Shown piece after piece: positions 17,173-25,680 of a stretch of DNA of 64,000 nucleotides. Position 1 is the stretch's first letter; each line of letters begins with the position of its first letter. Where the stretch lies: positions 1,860,001 through 1,924,000 of the forward strand of contig CP143429.1 in the NCBI GenBank assembly GCA_039636775.1, given 5' to 3'. The translations under genes were made by a program, and so were the position numbers. This stretch comes from Micrococcaceae bacterium Sec5.8. Lineage in GTDB: Bacteria; Actinomycetota; Actinomycetes; Actinomycetales; Micrococcaceae. The notes under the pieces are model-generated. The model was given only the letters and a program-made list of their open reading frames with translations. It searched no databases and was not told the DNA's origin.

Positions 17173-17820
17173 TCAATATTCCTTCGCTGTGAAACTGCTG
17201 TGCGAGTTGGCTTCCGCATGAACTCCTGCGGCGGATCCTCCTCCCGCGTTGACGCGGACAATTCCGATGGCGGCCTGCAGTCGGCAGAGTACCTCGGCGG
17301 GCGTGCCGGTCGCCGGAACGCTGATGATGCGGGCGAACTCGGGAAGTGATTGATACGCGCGGTGCAGGGACTCGAGGTCTTCCAGGCGTTCGGTGTCCGT
17401 GCCCCGCGCGATGACCCGGCCATGTGCCTCGCGGGGGTCAATCTCCAGATAAATCACCACGTCTGGCGGTGGGAGGGCTTTGATAAGAAACGGCAGGAAA
17501 CGCCCGCGGGGAAGCCCGTGCATGCTGCGCAGCGCGAGCTGGCAATGAAAGTGCCGGTCCATGACCACCAAGCCCCGGAACTTCCTGGCGCGGCAGTGCG
17601 ACAAAAGGACATTGCAGGTACGGACCACGGTTTCGACGAAATCTGCCAGCCGGAGCGGAAGCCGGACCCCCAGTGAGGCGCTGACCAGCGCCATCGTACG
17701 GCGGCCTGCATAATTTCCCAGAAAAAGGGCGCCCTCCCCGGTCTGACGCGAAGCGAGGACCAAGTCCCGGGCGGCCGTCGTCTTTCCCGAGCCGTCAATG
17801 CCGGTGAGCACGATCAGCAA
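17173..17820 (-). CDS. thymidylate-kinase-like P-loop kinase
   Basis: Protein of about 215 aa. A P-loop VLTGIDGSGKTTAARDLV opens the protein. VVMDRHFHCQLALRS follows at the DR(Y/H) position of TMP kinases and DVVIYLEIDPREAHGRVIAR at the LID-preceding strand. It is divergent from housekeeping Tmk and resembles kinases found in accessory positions. A strong AAGGAGG precedes TTG 17820, with GTG 17811 as the alternative start. The true nucleotide substrate is not certain. Confidence 0.75.
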   Translation of the reverse strand: MLIVLTGIDGSGKTTAARDLVLASRQTGEGALFLGNYAGRRTMALVSASLGVRLPLRLADFVETVVRTCNVLLSHCRARKFRGLVVMDRHFHCQLALRSMHGLPRGRFLPFLIKALPPPDVVIYLEIDPREAHGRVIARGTDTERLEDLESLHRAYQSLPEFARIISVPATGTPAEVLCRLQAAIGIVRVNAGGGSAAGVHAEANSHSSFTAKEY

Positions 17821-17948
17821 GAAGCCTCCTTCGTCAGGACCGGATGTCAGTGCACTACCTGTCCCAACGATTGAGGGTGCTGCTTGATCCCCTGCTGGCC
17901 ACGACCGCCTCAAGTGGATTCGCATTGAAGGCCTCCGTGCGGCCGTGC

Positions 17949-18473
17949 TCAGAGGTTGTGGGCCAGCAACTCGAGCCCGATGACCAGCAAGCTCAACAGC
18001 ACTTCAGCAAACACAATGACGGCCTTGTGGTGGGCCGGCAGCTTGAGTCTGCGGATGGCCAGGTAGCCGATAACGAACAGCGTGATAACGAGGATGGCCA
18101 CGGACCATTGAAGAGCCACAAGTGTCGACCAGAGCCCAAGGCCGGCCGCGGCAAGGAGCAGGAGCGGAGTCACCAGGACGCTGAGGGCTTCGGTGCTGAC
18201 GGCGATCATATGATGCAGTTCGGGACCGCTGGGAAGCTTCGCGTGAACCGTGAGGTGGCTCAACAGGTCGGCGACGAAGATCCCCAACAAGGAACCGACG
18301 ACCACGATGCTGAGGGTGGCCGCCGCGGCGCCGGGCGTCGTCTCGTCCGCGTGGCTGCGAAGAGCCAACACCACGGCCAGGCTGGTGAAGCTGATATAGA
18401 CGCGCTCTTTAAGGCTCTCCGCGCGTTGGCGGGCCGAGGGTTCGCGCTGGCCGGACAGTTCAGTGGCGTTCAT
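17949..18473 (-). CDS. uncharacterised four-helix membrane protein
   Basis: Protein of 174 aa: a hydrophilic N-terminus MNATELSGQREPSARQRAES, then about five hydrophobic segments (VYISFTSLAVVLALRS, LSIVVVGSLLGIFVADLLSH, LVTPLLLLAAAGLGLWSTLV, VAILVITLFVIGYLAI, AVIVFAEVLLSLLVIGLELL). I do not recognise the family. The ATG at 18473 has GAGAGGG before it. It stands alone between the kinase and the NUDIX genes. Confidence 0.6.
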   Translation of the reverse strand: MNATELSGQREPSARQRAESLKERVYISFTSLAVVLALRSHADETTPGAAAATLSIVVVGSLLGIFVADLLSHLTVHAKLPSGPELHHMIAVSTEALSVLVTPLLLLAAAGLGLWSTLVALQWSVAILVITLFVIGYLAIRRLKLPAHHKAVIVFAEVLLSLLVIGLELLAHNL

Positions 18474-18562
18474 CGAAGCCCTCTCTCTGGTTGGTAGTGC
18501 CGCCGACTGGCGCCTGGCCGGCACTGGCCTGCGACAGCGAAGGAGGCGCCCGGGGCCAGCCG

Positions 18563-19039
18563 TCAGGTGGAAAGGCTTTCCAGGTGCCGGACAAGCGCGT
18601 CGAGGATCGGCAACTGCCCGCGGACCAGCTTGATTCGGGCCTCGGTCTCCGGCATCCAATCGGCGGCGTCGATTTCCGGGTAGTCCCGTACTGTGCCGGA
18701 TCCCTTTGGCCATTCGAGCGGAAACGTATTGCTCACGATACTCGCGGGTGCGACGTCTGATTCGGCCGCGAAGACCGTGATCACCTTGCCTGAAGGCTGC
18801 CGGAAAGCCCCCAGCGAGAAGTATGCGGCGGAGGGTGCAGGGTGACCCGTTTCCTCGGCGAACTCGCGCCGGGCGGCGGCCAGGGGGTCCTCCTCAGGGA
18901 GGTATTCGCCCTTCGGAATCGACCAGCCACGGGCATCCTTGCGCGCCCAGAACGGTCCTCCCATATGGGCTATCCACACGTCCAGCTCCACGCCGGTTCC
19001 GCGGCGGTACAGCAGAATGCCTGCGCTCTTGACGGTCAT
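18563..19039 (-). CDS. NUDIX hydrolase
   Basis: Protein of 158 aa hydrolysing a nucleoside diphosphate linked to another group. The Nudix box GEYLPEEDPLAAARREFAEE followed by TG fits G-x5-E-x7-R-E-x2-E-E-x-G. The segment WSIPKGEY just before it resembles diadenosine-polyphosphate or inositol-pyrophosphate hydrolases. The start ATG at 19039 overlaps the stop of the preceding metallo-beta-lactamase gene by four bases, indicating coupling. Confidence 0.88.
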   Translation of the reverse strand: MTVKSAGILLYRRGTGVELDVWIAHMGGPFWARKDARGWSIPKGEYLPEEDPLAAARREFAEETGHPAPSAAYFSLGAFRQPSGKVITVFAAESDVAPASIVSNTFPLEWPKGSGTVRDYPEIDAADWMPETEARIKLVRGQLPILDALVRHLESLST

Positions 19040-19998
19040 GGGCGTTGGCTTGGACCGGAAGAGCCGGATCCGGGGTTGAGTTCCGGAGCGTACACCCGCT
19101 TGAAGACCCGGTTCAGGTGGAGCCGGAGAGACTGCGCCACGGACTCGCGCCGGCACGGCCCGTTCCAGATGATGAAGTTGGCGAACCGGTGTGCTCCGGG
19201 GTGGCCGGCAACCCGGGCAGCAGCGTCCCGTATTGCCTGCAGATCCCCGGCAGTCATGGGAAGAGGCGACTCGTCAGGGTGAAAGGTTGAGCCGAGCGGG
19301 AAGTCCCGGAATGGCCGGGACGGCATTTCGATGTGGGCGCCGAGAACAGCCGTGACCGGACGGGCTGCAGCAAAGTCGCTGAGAACCCGCAGCGACCGTT
19401 CGAACACCGGAAAGTCCTGCACATACAGCCGGCCGGGATAGACAGTGTCCCCGGTCAGCAGGATGCCGGTGTCCCGGTCGTAGAAGGCGACGGCGGAAGG
19501 ATGGTGGCCCGGCGTCGGAATCACTTCCAGCACCCGTCCGCCCAGGTCAAAGCTGGCTGTGCCCTGCGGCCAGTCGAGACGGAAGAACGCGGCGACCTCT
19601 TCCGTTGAGTGTCCGACGACCAAGGTGTTGGGGCGGTCGCTGAATTGTCCGTCGGCAGCGACATGGTCCCCGTGGGCGTGCGAGTGGGCTACGACGAGCC
19701 CGTACCCCTCCCGTGGATGCCCGCGCAGCCACCCCGCCATGAGCATGTCGACGGTTTCCCGCAGGGGGAATCTGGTGGGATCCCCAGTAGCGCCCGTATC
19801 GAGGAGCAGTGCGCGTTCATCACCGAAGAGCAGGTAAAGAAAGGGCGCCTCGAAGTTGTCGGTAATGTTCTGCCGGAGCAAGACGGTGTTCGTCGCGGCG
19901 TGGTGGACTTGGATGGGCGGCGCTTCATTGCGCCGGCCGGGCCGTACCCCCGCGTACCAGCGGACGTTCAGGTCCAGAGCCGTCACCGCGCAGGCCAT
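19036..19998 (-). CDS. metallo-beta-lactamase-fold hydrolase
   Basis: Protein of 320 aa with the MBL zinc motif HSHAHGDH (His 107, 109, 112 and Asp 111), the downstream GHHPSAVAFYDRDTGILLTGD segment with a further His and the bridging Asp, and HIEMPSRP near the end of the domain. It resembles glyoxalase II-like or thioester/lactone hydrolases; the substrate is unknown. It is co-transcribed with the NUDIX gene behind it. Confidence 0.8.
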   Translation of the reverse strand: MACAVTALDLNVRWYAGVRPGRRNEAPPIQVHHAATNTVLLRQNITDNFEAPFLYLLFGDERALLLDTGATGDPTRFPLRETVDMLMAGWLRGHPREGYGLVVAHSHAHGDHVAADGQFSDRPNTLVVGHSTEEVAAFFRLDWPQGTASFDLGGRVLEVIPTPGHHPSAVAFYDRDTGILLTGDTVYPGRLYVQDFPVFERSLRVLSDFAAARPVTAVLGAHIEMPSRPFRDFPLGSTFHPDESPLPMTAGDLQAIRDAAARVAGHPGAHRFANFIIWNGPCRRESVAQSLRLHLNRVFKRVYAPELNPGSGSSGPSQRP

Positions 19999-20370
19999 CG
20001 ACCGTGGACAGTAAAGAAATCATGGCCGGGTGCCGGGTCCGGGACAACGGTATATACCTTCATACAAGTACCCTACTTTGGGCTCAGGCCCGAAGGGCCG
20101 ACGGCGGCTGGGGGAGAGAACCCCGGTCTCAGAGGGCTCTCAAGCACCGCCGACCCCGTCCCGCGCCGGAAACGCCCAGTTCCGGCAACCTTGGTGAGGC
20201 TGACCCTCGCCATACGCGTACGCGGACTCACTACTATTCAACACCCTGCGGGCCAAATCGGGGAGGGTGAATCTGATGTCCATGGCACCGGGCGGATCAC
20301 ACAGTGGGACCGGCGGGAGCATGCGGGCCACCCGGCCGGCAATTCACTCCGCGCGGATGAGGAACCACCT
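19999..20370. other. 372-bp gene-free leader region with hairpins
   Basis: No coding frame is convincing here. The plus strand carries perfect short hairpins: GGCCC-GAA-GGGCC at 20088-20100 and GCCGGAA...TTCCGGC with arms at 20165-20171 and 20180-20186. A TATATA at about 20050 and a TACTAT near 20232 could be -10 elements. The region precedes the small ORF and SHOCT gene at 20371-20889. It may be a structured 5' leader. I recognise no known riboswitch. Confidence 0.3.
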
Positions 20371-20493
20371 ATGGCTCAGCGCCGAGACTGGTTGTACCGG
20401 CGAGTGGTCAGGCTGACCGTGATGACCCGGCCGTTCCTTGGTTCCCTCGCGCGGGTTGCGCGCAGGTTCACGAGCCGCATCACTGGGAGGTAG
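20371..20493 (+). CDS. possible 40-aa basic small protein
   Basis: An ATG with AGGA nine bases upstream opens a 40-codon frame, MAQRRDWLYRRVVRLTVMTR to RRFTSRITGR. It is strongly basic (about 12 Arg) and amphipathic. Nine bases after its stop begins the SHOCT/PLDc_N gene, so the two could be coupled. No family is known to me, and it might only be a leader ORF. Confidence 0.35.
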   Translation: MAQRRDWLYRRVVRLTVMTRPFLGSLARVARRFTSRITGR

Positions 20494-20502
20494 GGAAGCC
20501 AC

Positions 20503-20889
20503 ATGAGTTACTGGGCGAACTTCTGGGACATCTTCTGGTGGTTCCTTAGCGTCTACGCCTTCCTCGCCTTCCTTTATGCGCTGTTCGCCGTCGTAGGCGA
20601 CATTTTCCGCGACCAGCGGTTGAGCGGCTGGGTGAAAGCCGTGTGGATCGTATTGCTGGCCGTCTTTCCTTTCGTGAGCGTGCTGGTGTACCTGATTGCG
20701 CGCGGGAGGGGCATGACCATGAGGTCCCTGACGAGGGCACGGCAGGAGCCGGAGGCTGCCGATAACCACATTCGGAAACTGGCCTCGGCGAGCCCCAGCG
20801 AGGAGATCTCCAAAGCCAAGGCGCTGCTGGACGCGGGAACCATCACTCCGGCCGAGTTCGACAAGATTAAGAGCAGCGTGCTCGCCTGA
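20503..20889 (+). CDS. SHOCT/PLDc_N small membrane protein (copy 1)
   Basis: Protein of 128 aa. It starts MSYWANFWDIFWWFLSVYAF, giving one hydrophobic helix. A second helix, AVWIVLLAVFPFVSVLVYLI, ends in ARGRGM and resembles the PLDc_N segment that precedes cardiolipin synthases. The C-terminus EEISKAKALLDAGTITPAEF, then DKIKSSVL, is a SHOCT motif, a short domain thought to mediate oligomer contacts. GGGAGG precedes the ATG. Copies 2 and 3 lie at 25203 and 30826; copy 3 is much the closer relative. Confidence 0.85.
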   Translation: MSYWANFWDIFWWFLSVYAFLAFLYALFAVVGDIFRDQRLSGWVKAVWIVLLAVFPFVSVLVYLIARGRGMTMRSLTRARQEPEAADNHIRKLASASPSEEISKAKALLDAGTITPAEFDKIKSSVLA

Positions 20890-20890
20890 G

Positions 20891-20946
20891 CGTGCTCCCG
20901 TGCTCCCGTGCTCCCGTGCTCCCGTGCTCCCGTGCTCCCGTGGTCC
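20891..20946. repeat. tandem 8-bp repeat (CGTGCTCC x6 plus one variant)
   Basis: Six exact copies of CGTGCTCC fill 20891-20938, followed by a seventh with one change (CGTGGTCC). They lie between the ends of the convergent SHOCT and GAP-family genes. The unit does not fold on itself and has no T tract, so it is not an obvious terminator. Copy number is likely to vary between strains by slippage. Confidence 0.9.
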
Positions 20947-20972
20947 AGCCGGATGCCGCGGCAGGCGTTGGC

Positions 20973-21638
20973 TCAGAGACCGGCGATCGTGGAACCAAGG
21001 ATGAAGAGCCCGATTATCAGTGTCGCGGCAGCCGTAATCGTCCGACCGTGGCGCTCGAGCAACGTGTAGATGGCGGTCAACGGCGCCTCAGCCCGGCCCG
21101 GCGAGTGCAACCATACGGCGATTGGCACGACGACGGCGGACTGGGTGACGGCTGCGAAGGCCAATACAAACAGGGTTCCCTCGAGTAACGGCAGGTCCCT
21201 GACACTGATCAGGGCCCCGGCCGTCACTGCCAGCACGATTGCCTTAGGTCGCAGGTTGAGCCCCACGCCCAGGACGACGAATTCCCACGGACGGGCGGTC
21301 CTGAACTTGGACTTCATTTTGCCCAGCAAGGCGTTGTCGGTCTGGCTTCGGTGCCAAAAGAGGAACCCGGCATAGCCGACCAGGAAAGCGCCGACTATCA
21401 ACCCCAGCCACGTCAGGAACGCATCCTGATCCAGTTCCGGCCGGCCCGGCAGATAGTGCATGCCGACGGCGGAAAGGCCGACAATCACAATGGAACCGGC
21501 CATGCTGCCCGTCAGGAAGGGCACTGCTCCGCGCCGCGGATCGGGCGAGAGCAGGATCATCATGGTGATGCTCACCGGGACAGTGCTGATCGCCCCGGCG
21601 ATGGAGAACAACACCAGATTAACGATGAGGCTCAGCAT
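20973..21638 (-). CDS. GAP-family (LysE-like) membrane protein
   Basis: Integral membrane protein of 221 aa with six hydrophobic segments. The opening VLFSIAGAISTVPVSITMMI, then LLSPDPRRGAVPFLTGSMAG, fits the GAP family, whose mycobacterial members help export glycolipids and which is related to LysE exporters. Its substrate here is unknown. The gene ends near the octamer repeat and starts 40 bp from the end of the upstream permease gene, so the two probably share a transcript. Confidence 0.75.
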   Translation of the reverse strand: MLSLIVNLVLFSIAGAISTVPVSITMMILLSPDPRRGAVPFLTGSMAGSIVIVGLSAVGMHYLPGRPELDQDAFLTWLGLIVGAFLVGYAGFLFWHRSQTDNALLGKMKSKFRTARPWEFVVLGVGLNLRPKAIVLAVTAGALISVRDLPLLEGTLFVLAFAAVTQSAVVVPIAVWLHSPGRAEAPLTAIYTLLERHGRTITAAATLIIGLFILGSTIAGL

Positions 21639-21677
21639 GTCCCGGTGACCTGCCCTGGGCGGAACCCCGGCAGCATC

Positions 21678-22847
21678 TCACGCCTTCGGGGTGCTGCCGG
21701 GATCCGGCAGTCCCGGTCCCCGCCGGGCTCGGCGGGCGCGGATCGCGTCATCTTCGTGCTTAAGGATTGCTTCCAAGTCCTTTTTGTCTCCGGTCATAGG
21801 CCGCCACCAGGAGACGGATGGGTCTGAGTCGAGGAGGATCGTCCGGACAAGGAGAGTCAGCGGCACGGCGAGGATGGCGCCGGCAGGGCCCAGGATCACG
21901 GCCCAGAACAACACGGAAAGGAAGGTTATCGTCTCGCTGAGCGCTACGGCATTGCCCACGTATTTGGGCTGGATGATGGACTGAATGATGGTGTTGATCC
22001 CGCCGTAGATGACGATGATGGCAAGGACTGTCGGCCATCCGCCGGTGAGGAAACCGAAAAACAGCGGAGGAACGATCGCGATGAAGTAGCCGATGTTGGG
22101 GATGAAGCTGCAGATAAAGGACAGTAGTCCCCACAGCAAGGCGCCTGGAACCTGCAAGGCAACCAGGACTAGCCAGTTGAAGAGGCCCTGGGCCACGCCG
22201 AGAACGGTCGTGGCGATCATGTACCGGCGGACGCCCCCGGCGAAATCGTTAAATGCGGCCACCAGGACGGGCCGGTGGAACTGCAGGTGGGTCAGGAGGG
22301 CAGGGATGCGGGACCCGTCCACGGCCATGAGGATGAGCATTGTCAGGATGATGACGAGGCTCCCCACCAGGCTGACGACGTTCCCCAGGAGGCCTCCGAG
22401 GAACCCGACAATGCGGACCGGCGTCAGCCCGTCCACGACCGCTTGCGTCTGATCGCGGCCGAAGCCCGCGGTCTCCAGCAGCCCGGAGATGGAGGCGCCC
22501 AGCTGCGCCATCTGAGGGGCGAACTGCGGCAACAGCGCGGAGAACTGCGCGAGCGAGGCGACCAGGATTGCGGCGAATCCCGTGAGCAACGCGAAGACCG
22601 CCGCGACGGTGGTTCCGGTGGCGATTCCCCGGGGCACGCCGCGGCCCTGCATCCACCGTCGCAGCGGATGAACGCAGAGCGTGAGCACAAAGGCGAAGAA
22701 CACGGGAGTGAAAATTCCGCGCATCGCCGCGATGCCAAAGGCCACAATGCTCGCGCCGGCCAGGGCAACGAGGATGATGGCGGAGCGGGGAAAGACAGGC
22801 TCCGGACCAGGTCCCGCTGGTTCCTGCCCCATTGAGCCCTCCTTCAT
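21678..22847 (-). CDS. AI-2E family permease
   Basis: Membrane protein of 389 aa with about eight helices, typical of the AI-2E/UPF0118 family. The helix pair SAIILVALAGASIVAFGIAA and FTPVFFAFVLTLCVHPLRRW opens it. The conserved late segment IIQPKYVGNAVALSETITFL, then SVLFWAVILGPAGAILAVPL, is easily recognised. Members have been linked to autoinducer-2 export or Na+(Li+)/H+ antiport; the role here is open. The start ATG at 22847 has an AGGAGG-like sequence before it. Confidence 0.9.
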   Translation of the reverse strand: MKEGSMGQEPAGPGPEPVFPRSAIILVALAGASIVAFGIAAMRGIFTPVFFAFVLTLCVHPLRRWMQGRGVPRGIATGTTVAAVFALLTGFAAILVASLAQFSALLPQFAPQMAQLGASISGLLETAGFGRDQTQAVVDGLTPVRIVGFLGGLLGNVVSLVGSLVIILTMLILMAVDGSRIPALLTHLQFHRPVLVAAFNDFAGGVRRYMIATTVLGVAQGLFNWLVLVALQVPGALLWGLLSFICSFIPNIGYFIAIVPPLFFGFLTGGWPTVLAIIVIYGGINTIIQSIIQPKYVGNAVALSETITFLSVLFWAVILGPAGAILAVPLTLLVRTILLDSDPSVSWWRPMTGDKKDLEAILKHEDDAIRARRARRGPGLPDPGSTPKA

Positions 22848-22944
22848 TGACCGTGGGAATAGCCTGGAGCCCTGAAAACCAGATTAATAGCGCCGGATCG
22901 CCGGGAAGGCTTGGGGAAGGCGACCCCTCCGGACAAGTTCGGAT

Positions 22945-23433
22945 CTAACACTTAATCTCCGTAGCGAGATCGCTCAGGGCGCCCTGAACGATCGCGGTTT
23001 CGTCCCGCAGAGAGTCGATCGCTTCGGTGAGGGTGGCGTCGCTCGGTACGTCGTTGACTGCGGTGGCAAACGCGTCTTCGGCCGCAGTGACGGCGGCCAC
23101 TCGCTCTTTTGCCAGGCTCCCGACCTCCTTGATCAGCGCGTCATAGGACGTGGCGACCTGATCACGTGCGGCACGGACCTGATCCAGGGTGGGGCCGGCC
23201 CTCAGGGTGTCCTTGAACCCCGTCAGGGCGGCGGCAAAAGCATCGGCTGCGGGGCAGACCGGTGACCCGGTAGGCTGCGGACTGGCGGTACCGGCAGATG
23301 AGCTGGACATGCCCGATGGGGCGCTGGAACTTGCGGTGCCCGCCGGGGGACTGGCGGTGCTGCAGCCGGTGAGCAACGCGACGGCGACACAAAGCGTGAG
23401 CCATGGGACGGCTACTGGTTGCTTTCTTGACAC
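22945..23433 (-). CDS. secreted lipoprotein of unknown function
   Basis: Protein of 162 aa. From the GTG at 23433 it reads VSRKQPVAVPWLTLCVAVAL, then LTGCSTAS, a lipoprotein signal with lipobox LLTGC. A Ser/Pro/Gly-rich linker follows. The remaining 100 residues are predicted helical with heptad-like spacing (DTLRAGPTLDQVRAARDQVA, then DSLRDETAIVQGALSDLATE) and end in Cys. This looks like a small coiled-coil envelope protein. No known enzyme motif is present. Confidence 0.65.
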   Translation of the reverse strand: MSRKQPVAVPWLTLCVAVALLTGCSTASPPAGTASSSAPSGMSSSSAGTASPQPTGSPVCPAADAFAAALTGFKDTLRAGPTLDQVRAARDQVATSYDALIKEVGSLAKERVAAVTAAEDAFATAVNDVPSDATLTEAIDSLRDETAIVQGALSDLATEIKC

Positions 23434-23652
23434 GGAGGCCTCTTTCGGACGTGCATTCGCCTGGTGGGCCAATCATTGGCAGGTAGACCCATCGTTAGCC
23501 TCCGCCGGGGGCGATGTATCACCCGCGGGGGGTGATATCAGGCACCCCCCGCTACGTCGGGGCCCGGGAAACGCCCCTCGCTTCCGCGATGTTCCCGATA
23601 AGAGGTGTGCGCACGATTCGGGGCGGAAGCCTGTTCCGGAGCGGAACGGATT

Positions 23653-25155
23653 ATGGGACGATGCGGGCATGCGGGCCGAAATGCTGTCGAAATCGCGAAC
23701 ATTCTGTCAACCCCGGGCGAGTTCTCCGCCGCCCTTCCACGATGGCGGCCGGCCGTGAAAACCCTGCCGGGCGCGGCCCACAAGGACTCGATCGCCCGGG
23801 CTCAAGCCGCTGGGCGTGCGGCCCGCGATTCGCTGCCTCGCCGCAGGTCCGCAGCCTTGAATTTACCGGAGCGGGACCCCGTCGGAATCCTCGAAGGACA
23901 GCACGCCGACCGCGTCCCGGATCTCATCCCTGTGCGCGTGGGGCGGATGCTGGAATCCCCGTTTTCCTTCTACCGCGGAGCCGCAGCTGTCATGGCGCAC
24001 GACCTGGCTGATGCCGCGGTCAGCGGCCATATGCTGATCGCGAGCGGGGACGCGCACCTCGCAAATTTCGGACTTTTCGCCAGCCCCGAGCGGCGACTGA
24101 TCTTCGACCTGAATGACTTTGATGAGGCCTACCCGGCGCCCTGGGAGTGGGACGTCAAGCGTCTCGCGGCGAGCATTTGGCTGAACGGGCGCAACGGTTC
24201 CCATACGGAGGAGCAATGCCGGACGGCCGTAAAGTCCTGCGTCCGCAGCTATCGCCAAGCGCTCAAGACCCTGTACAGCCAAACCGCAACTGAACGTTAC
24301 TACTTCCAAGTGGATGCGGAATATTTGGCGGCGCGACGGACAGGGGCACGCAAACGAATCCGGACCGAGGAGAAAAAGGCCCGCCAGCGAACATCCGAAC
24401 AGGTTCTCGCCAAACTGACGTCGAGCACGGAGTCGGGTGAGCCGCGGATTGTGGACCAGCCCCCGTTAGTCCGTCATCCTCAGGTCGTAAACTTTGCGGC
24501 TATGCAGAACCTCGTGGAGCTGTACCGGAACACGCTCCGGCCGGATACGTCCTTGTTGCTCAGTCAATACCGCCTGGTGGACTTCGCGCGGCGGATCGTG
24601 GGGGTTGGCAGCGTGGGGACCCGGAGCTGGGTGCTCCTATTCGAAGGTCCCGCAGGAGAGCCTTTGTTTCTGCAGGCCAAGGAAGCCGGGAAGTCCGTTT
24701 TGGAGACCCACGGCCGCGCACCCCAACCACCGGAGCTGATAGCGCAGAACTTGATCACTCGCGGGCAAGGATTCCGCGTGGTGGGGGCGCAGCGGATCCT
24801 GCAAGCGCAGTCCGACCCGTTTTTAGGCTGGATCAAGGACGTGAGGGGGGAGGACGGCCTGCAGCGCGACTTTTACATTCGACAGTTCCGGGATATGAAG
24901 GGGTCTTTTGCGCTGGCGGAAATGAATGTCCAGGAGACCGCGGACTACGGAGTGTTGTGTGGCTTCATGCTGGCACGGGCCCATTCCCAAAGCGCTAACA
25001 GCGCCTTCATTTCGGGGTACTTGGGCGGCAGCGAGGTCTTTGATGAAGCGCTGGCGGAATGGGCCAGGGGCTACGCGGACCAAACAGAAGCTGATCACGC
25101 GTCCTTGGCTCAAGCGGTCAAATTAGGGCGCCTGCCCGCGGAGCGGGGCGTGTGA
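23653..25155 (+). CDS. DUF2252 protein (kinase-like fold)
   Basis: Protein of about 500 aa of the DUF2252 family. Typical segments are RDPVGILEGQHADRVPDLIP, then FYRGAAAVMAHDLADA, SGDAHLANFGLFASPERRLI and FDLNDFDEAYPAPWEWDVKR. The GDxHxxNFG and DxNDFD segments are reminiscent of aminoglycoside-kinase-type catalytic and metal loops. The biochemical role is unknown. The start is uncertain: ATG 23653 has a GGAGCGGA upstream, and GTG 23755 is the main alternative. A SHOCT gene follows after 47 bp. Confidence 0.85.
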   Translation: MGRCGHAGRNAVEIANILSTPGEFSAALPRWRPAVKTLPGAAHKDSIARAQAAGRAARDSLPRRRSAALNLPERDPVGILEGQHADRVPDLIPVRVGRMLESPFSFYRGAAAVMAHDLADAAVSGHMLIASGDAHLANFGLFASPERRLIFDLNDFDEAYPAPWEWDVKRLAASIWLNGRNGSHTEEQCRTAVKSCVRSYRQALKTLYSQTATERYYFQVDAEYLAARRTGARKRIRTEEKKARQRTSEQVLAKLTSSTESGEPRIVDQPPLVRHPQVVNFAAMQNLVELYRNTLRPDTSLLLSQYRLVDFARRIVGVGSVGTRSWVLLFEGPAGEPLFLQAKEAGKSVLETHGRAPQPPELIAQNLITRGQGFRVVGAQRILQAQSDPFLGWIKDVRGEDGLQRDFYIRQFRDMKGSFALAEMNVQETADYGVLCGFMLARAHSQSANSAFISGYLGGSEVFDEALAEWARGYADQTEADHASLAQAVKLGRLPAERGV

Positions 25156-25202
25156 CTCCGGTTCATGCCACCACTCCGGCACCGTGGTTGAAAGGAAATT
25201 AC

Positions 25203-25580
25203 GTGAATTTCTGGGACTTCTTTTGGCTGATGATTTCGTTTGTTCTTTATGTTTCGTATCTGGTGGTACTTTTTCTGATCGTGAAAGACATCTTTGCTGA
25301 TTCGACCAGACCAGGCTGGAGCAAGGCTGTCTGGGTGGTTGCTCTGCTCTTTCTTCCCGTTATCGGCGGTCTGGCGTATCTGATTGCCCACGGACAGTCC
25401 ATGGCCCTGCGGCAGGAAGCCCGGGGCGATGTGGCCCGGGAGGATTTCGAAGACTACGTCCGCCGTGCGGCCGGAACAAACCAAGCTGAACAGATCGCCC
25501 AAGCCAAGACATTGATGGATGACGGGGCATTGTCGGCCGAAGAATTCGCCGCACTGAAAAAGCGCGTGCTTAGCCAGTAA
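25203..25580 (+). CDS. SHOCT/PLDc_N small membrane protein (copy 2)
   Basis: Protein of 125 aa starting at GTG 25203 with GAAAGGAAA upstream. It has the same layout as copies 1 and 3: NFWDFFWLMISFVLYVSYLV, a second helix AVWVVALLFLPVIGGLAYLI ending in AHGQSM, and a C-terminal SHOCT segment QIAQAKTLMDDGALSAEEFA. It is more divergent than the other two copies. It follows DUF2252 on the same strand. Confidence 0.82.
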   Translation: MNFWDFFWLMISFVLYVSYLVVLFLIVKDIFADSTRPGWSKAVWVVALLFLPVIGGLAYLIAHGQSMALRQEARGDVAREDFEDYVRRAAGTNQAEQIAQAKTLMDDGALSAEEFAALKKRVLSQ

Positions 25581-25584
25581 TTCG

Positions 25585-25603
25585 CGTCCTTCACCAAAGG
25601 ACG
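25585..25603. terminator. hairpin between convergent genes
   Basis: CGTCCTT at 25585-25591 and AAGGACG at 25597-25603 form a perfect 7-bp stem with a 5-base loop, five bases after the SHOCT gene. No U tract follows, as is common in actinobacterial hairpin terminators. Confidence 0.5.
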
Positions 25604-25680
25604 GTGACCCCGGCCCAACCGGGCGCACAGGCAACTGCGAGCGCCGTGGTTGATCGCCGCGGCCTTCTTGCCCGGGGTTC

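Noticed and set aside
17113..17349. 78-aa plus-strand frame with a hydrophobic start (SAAIILVGMAVCSIFLR)
   Set aside because: Starts at TTG without a ribosome binding site and mostly overlaps the kinase-like gene. The rest lacks coding character.
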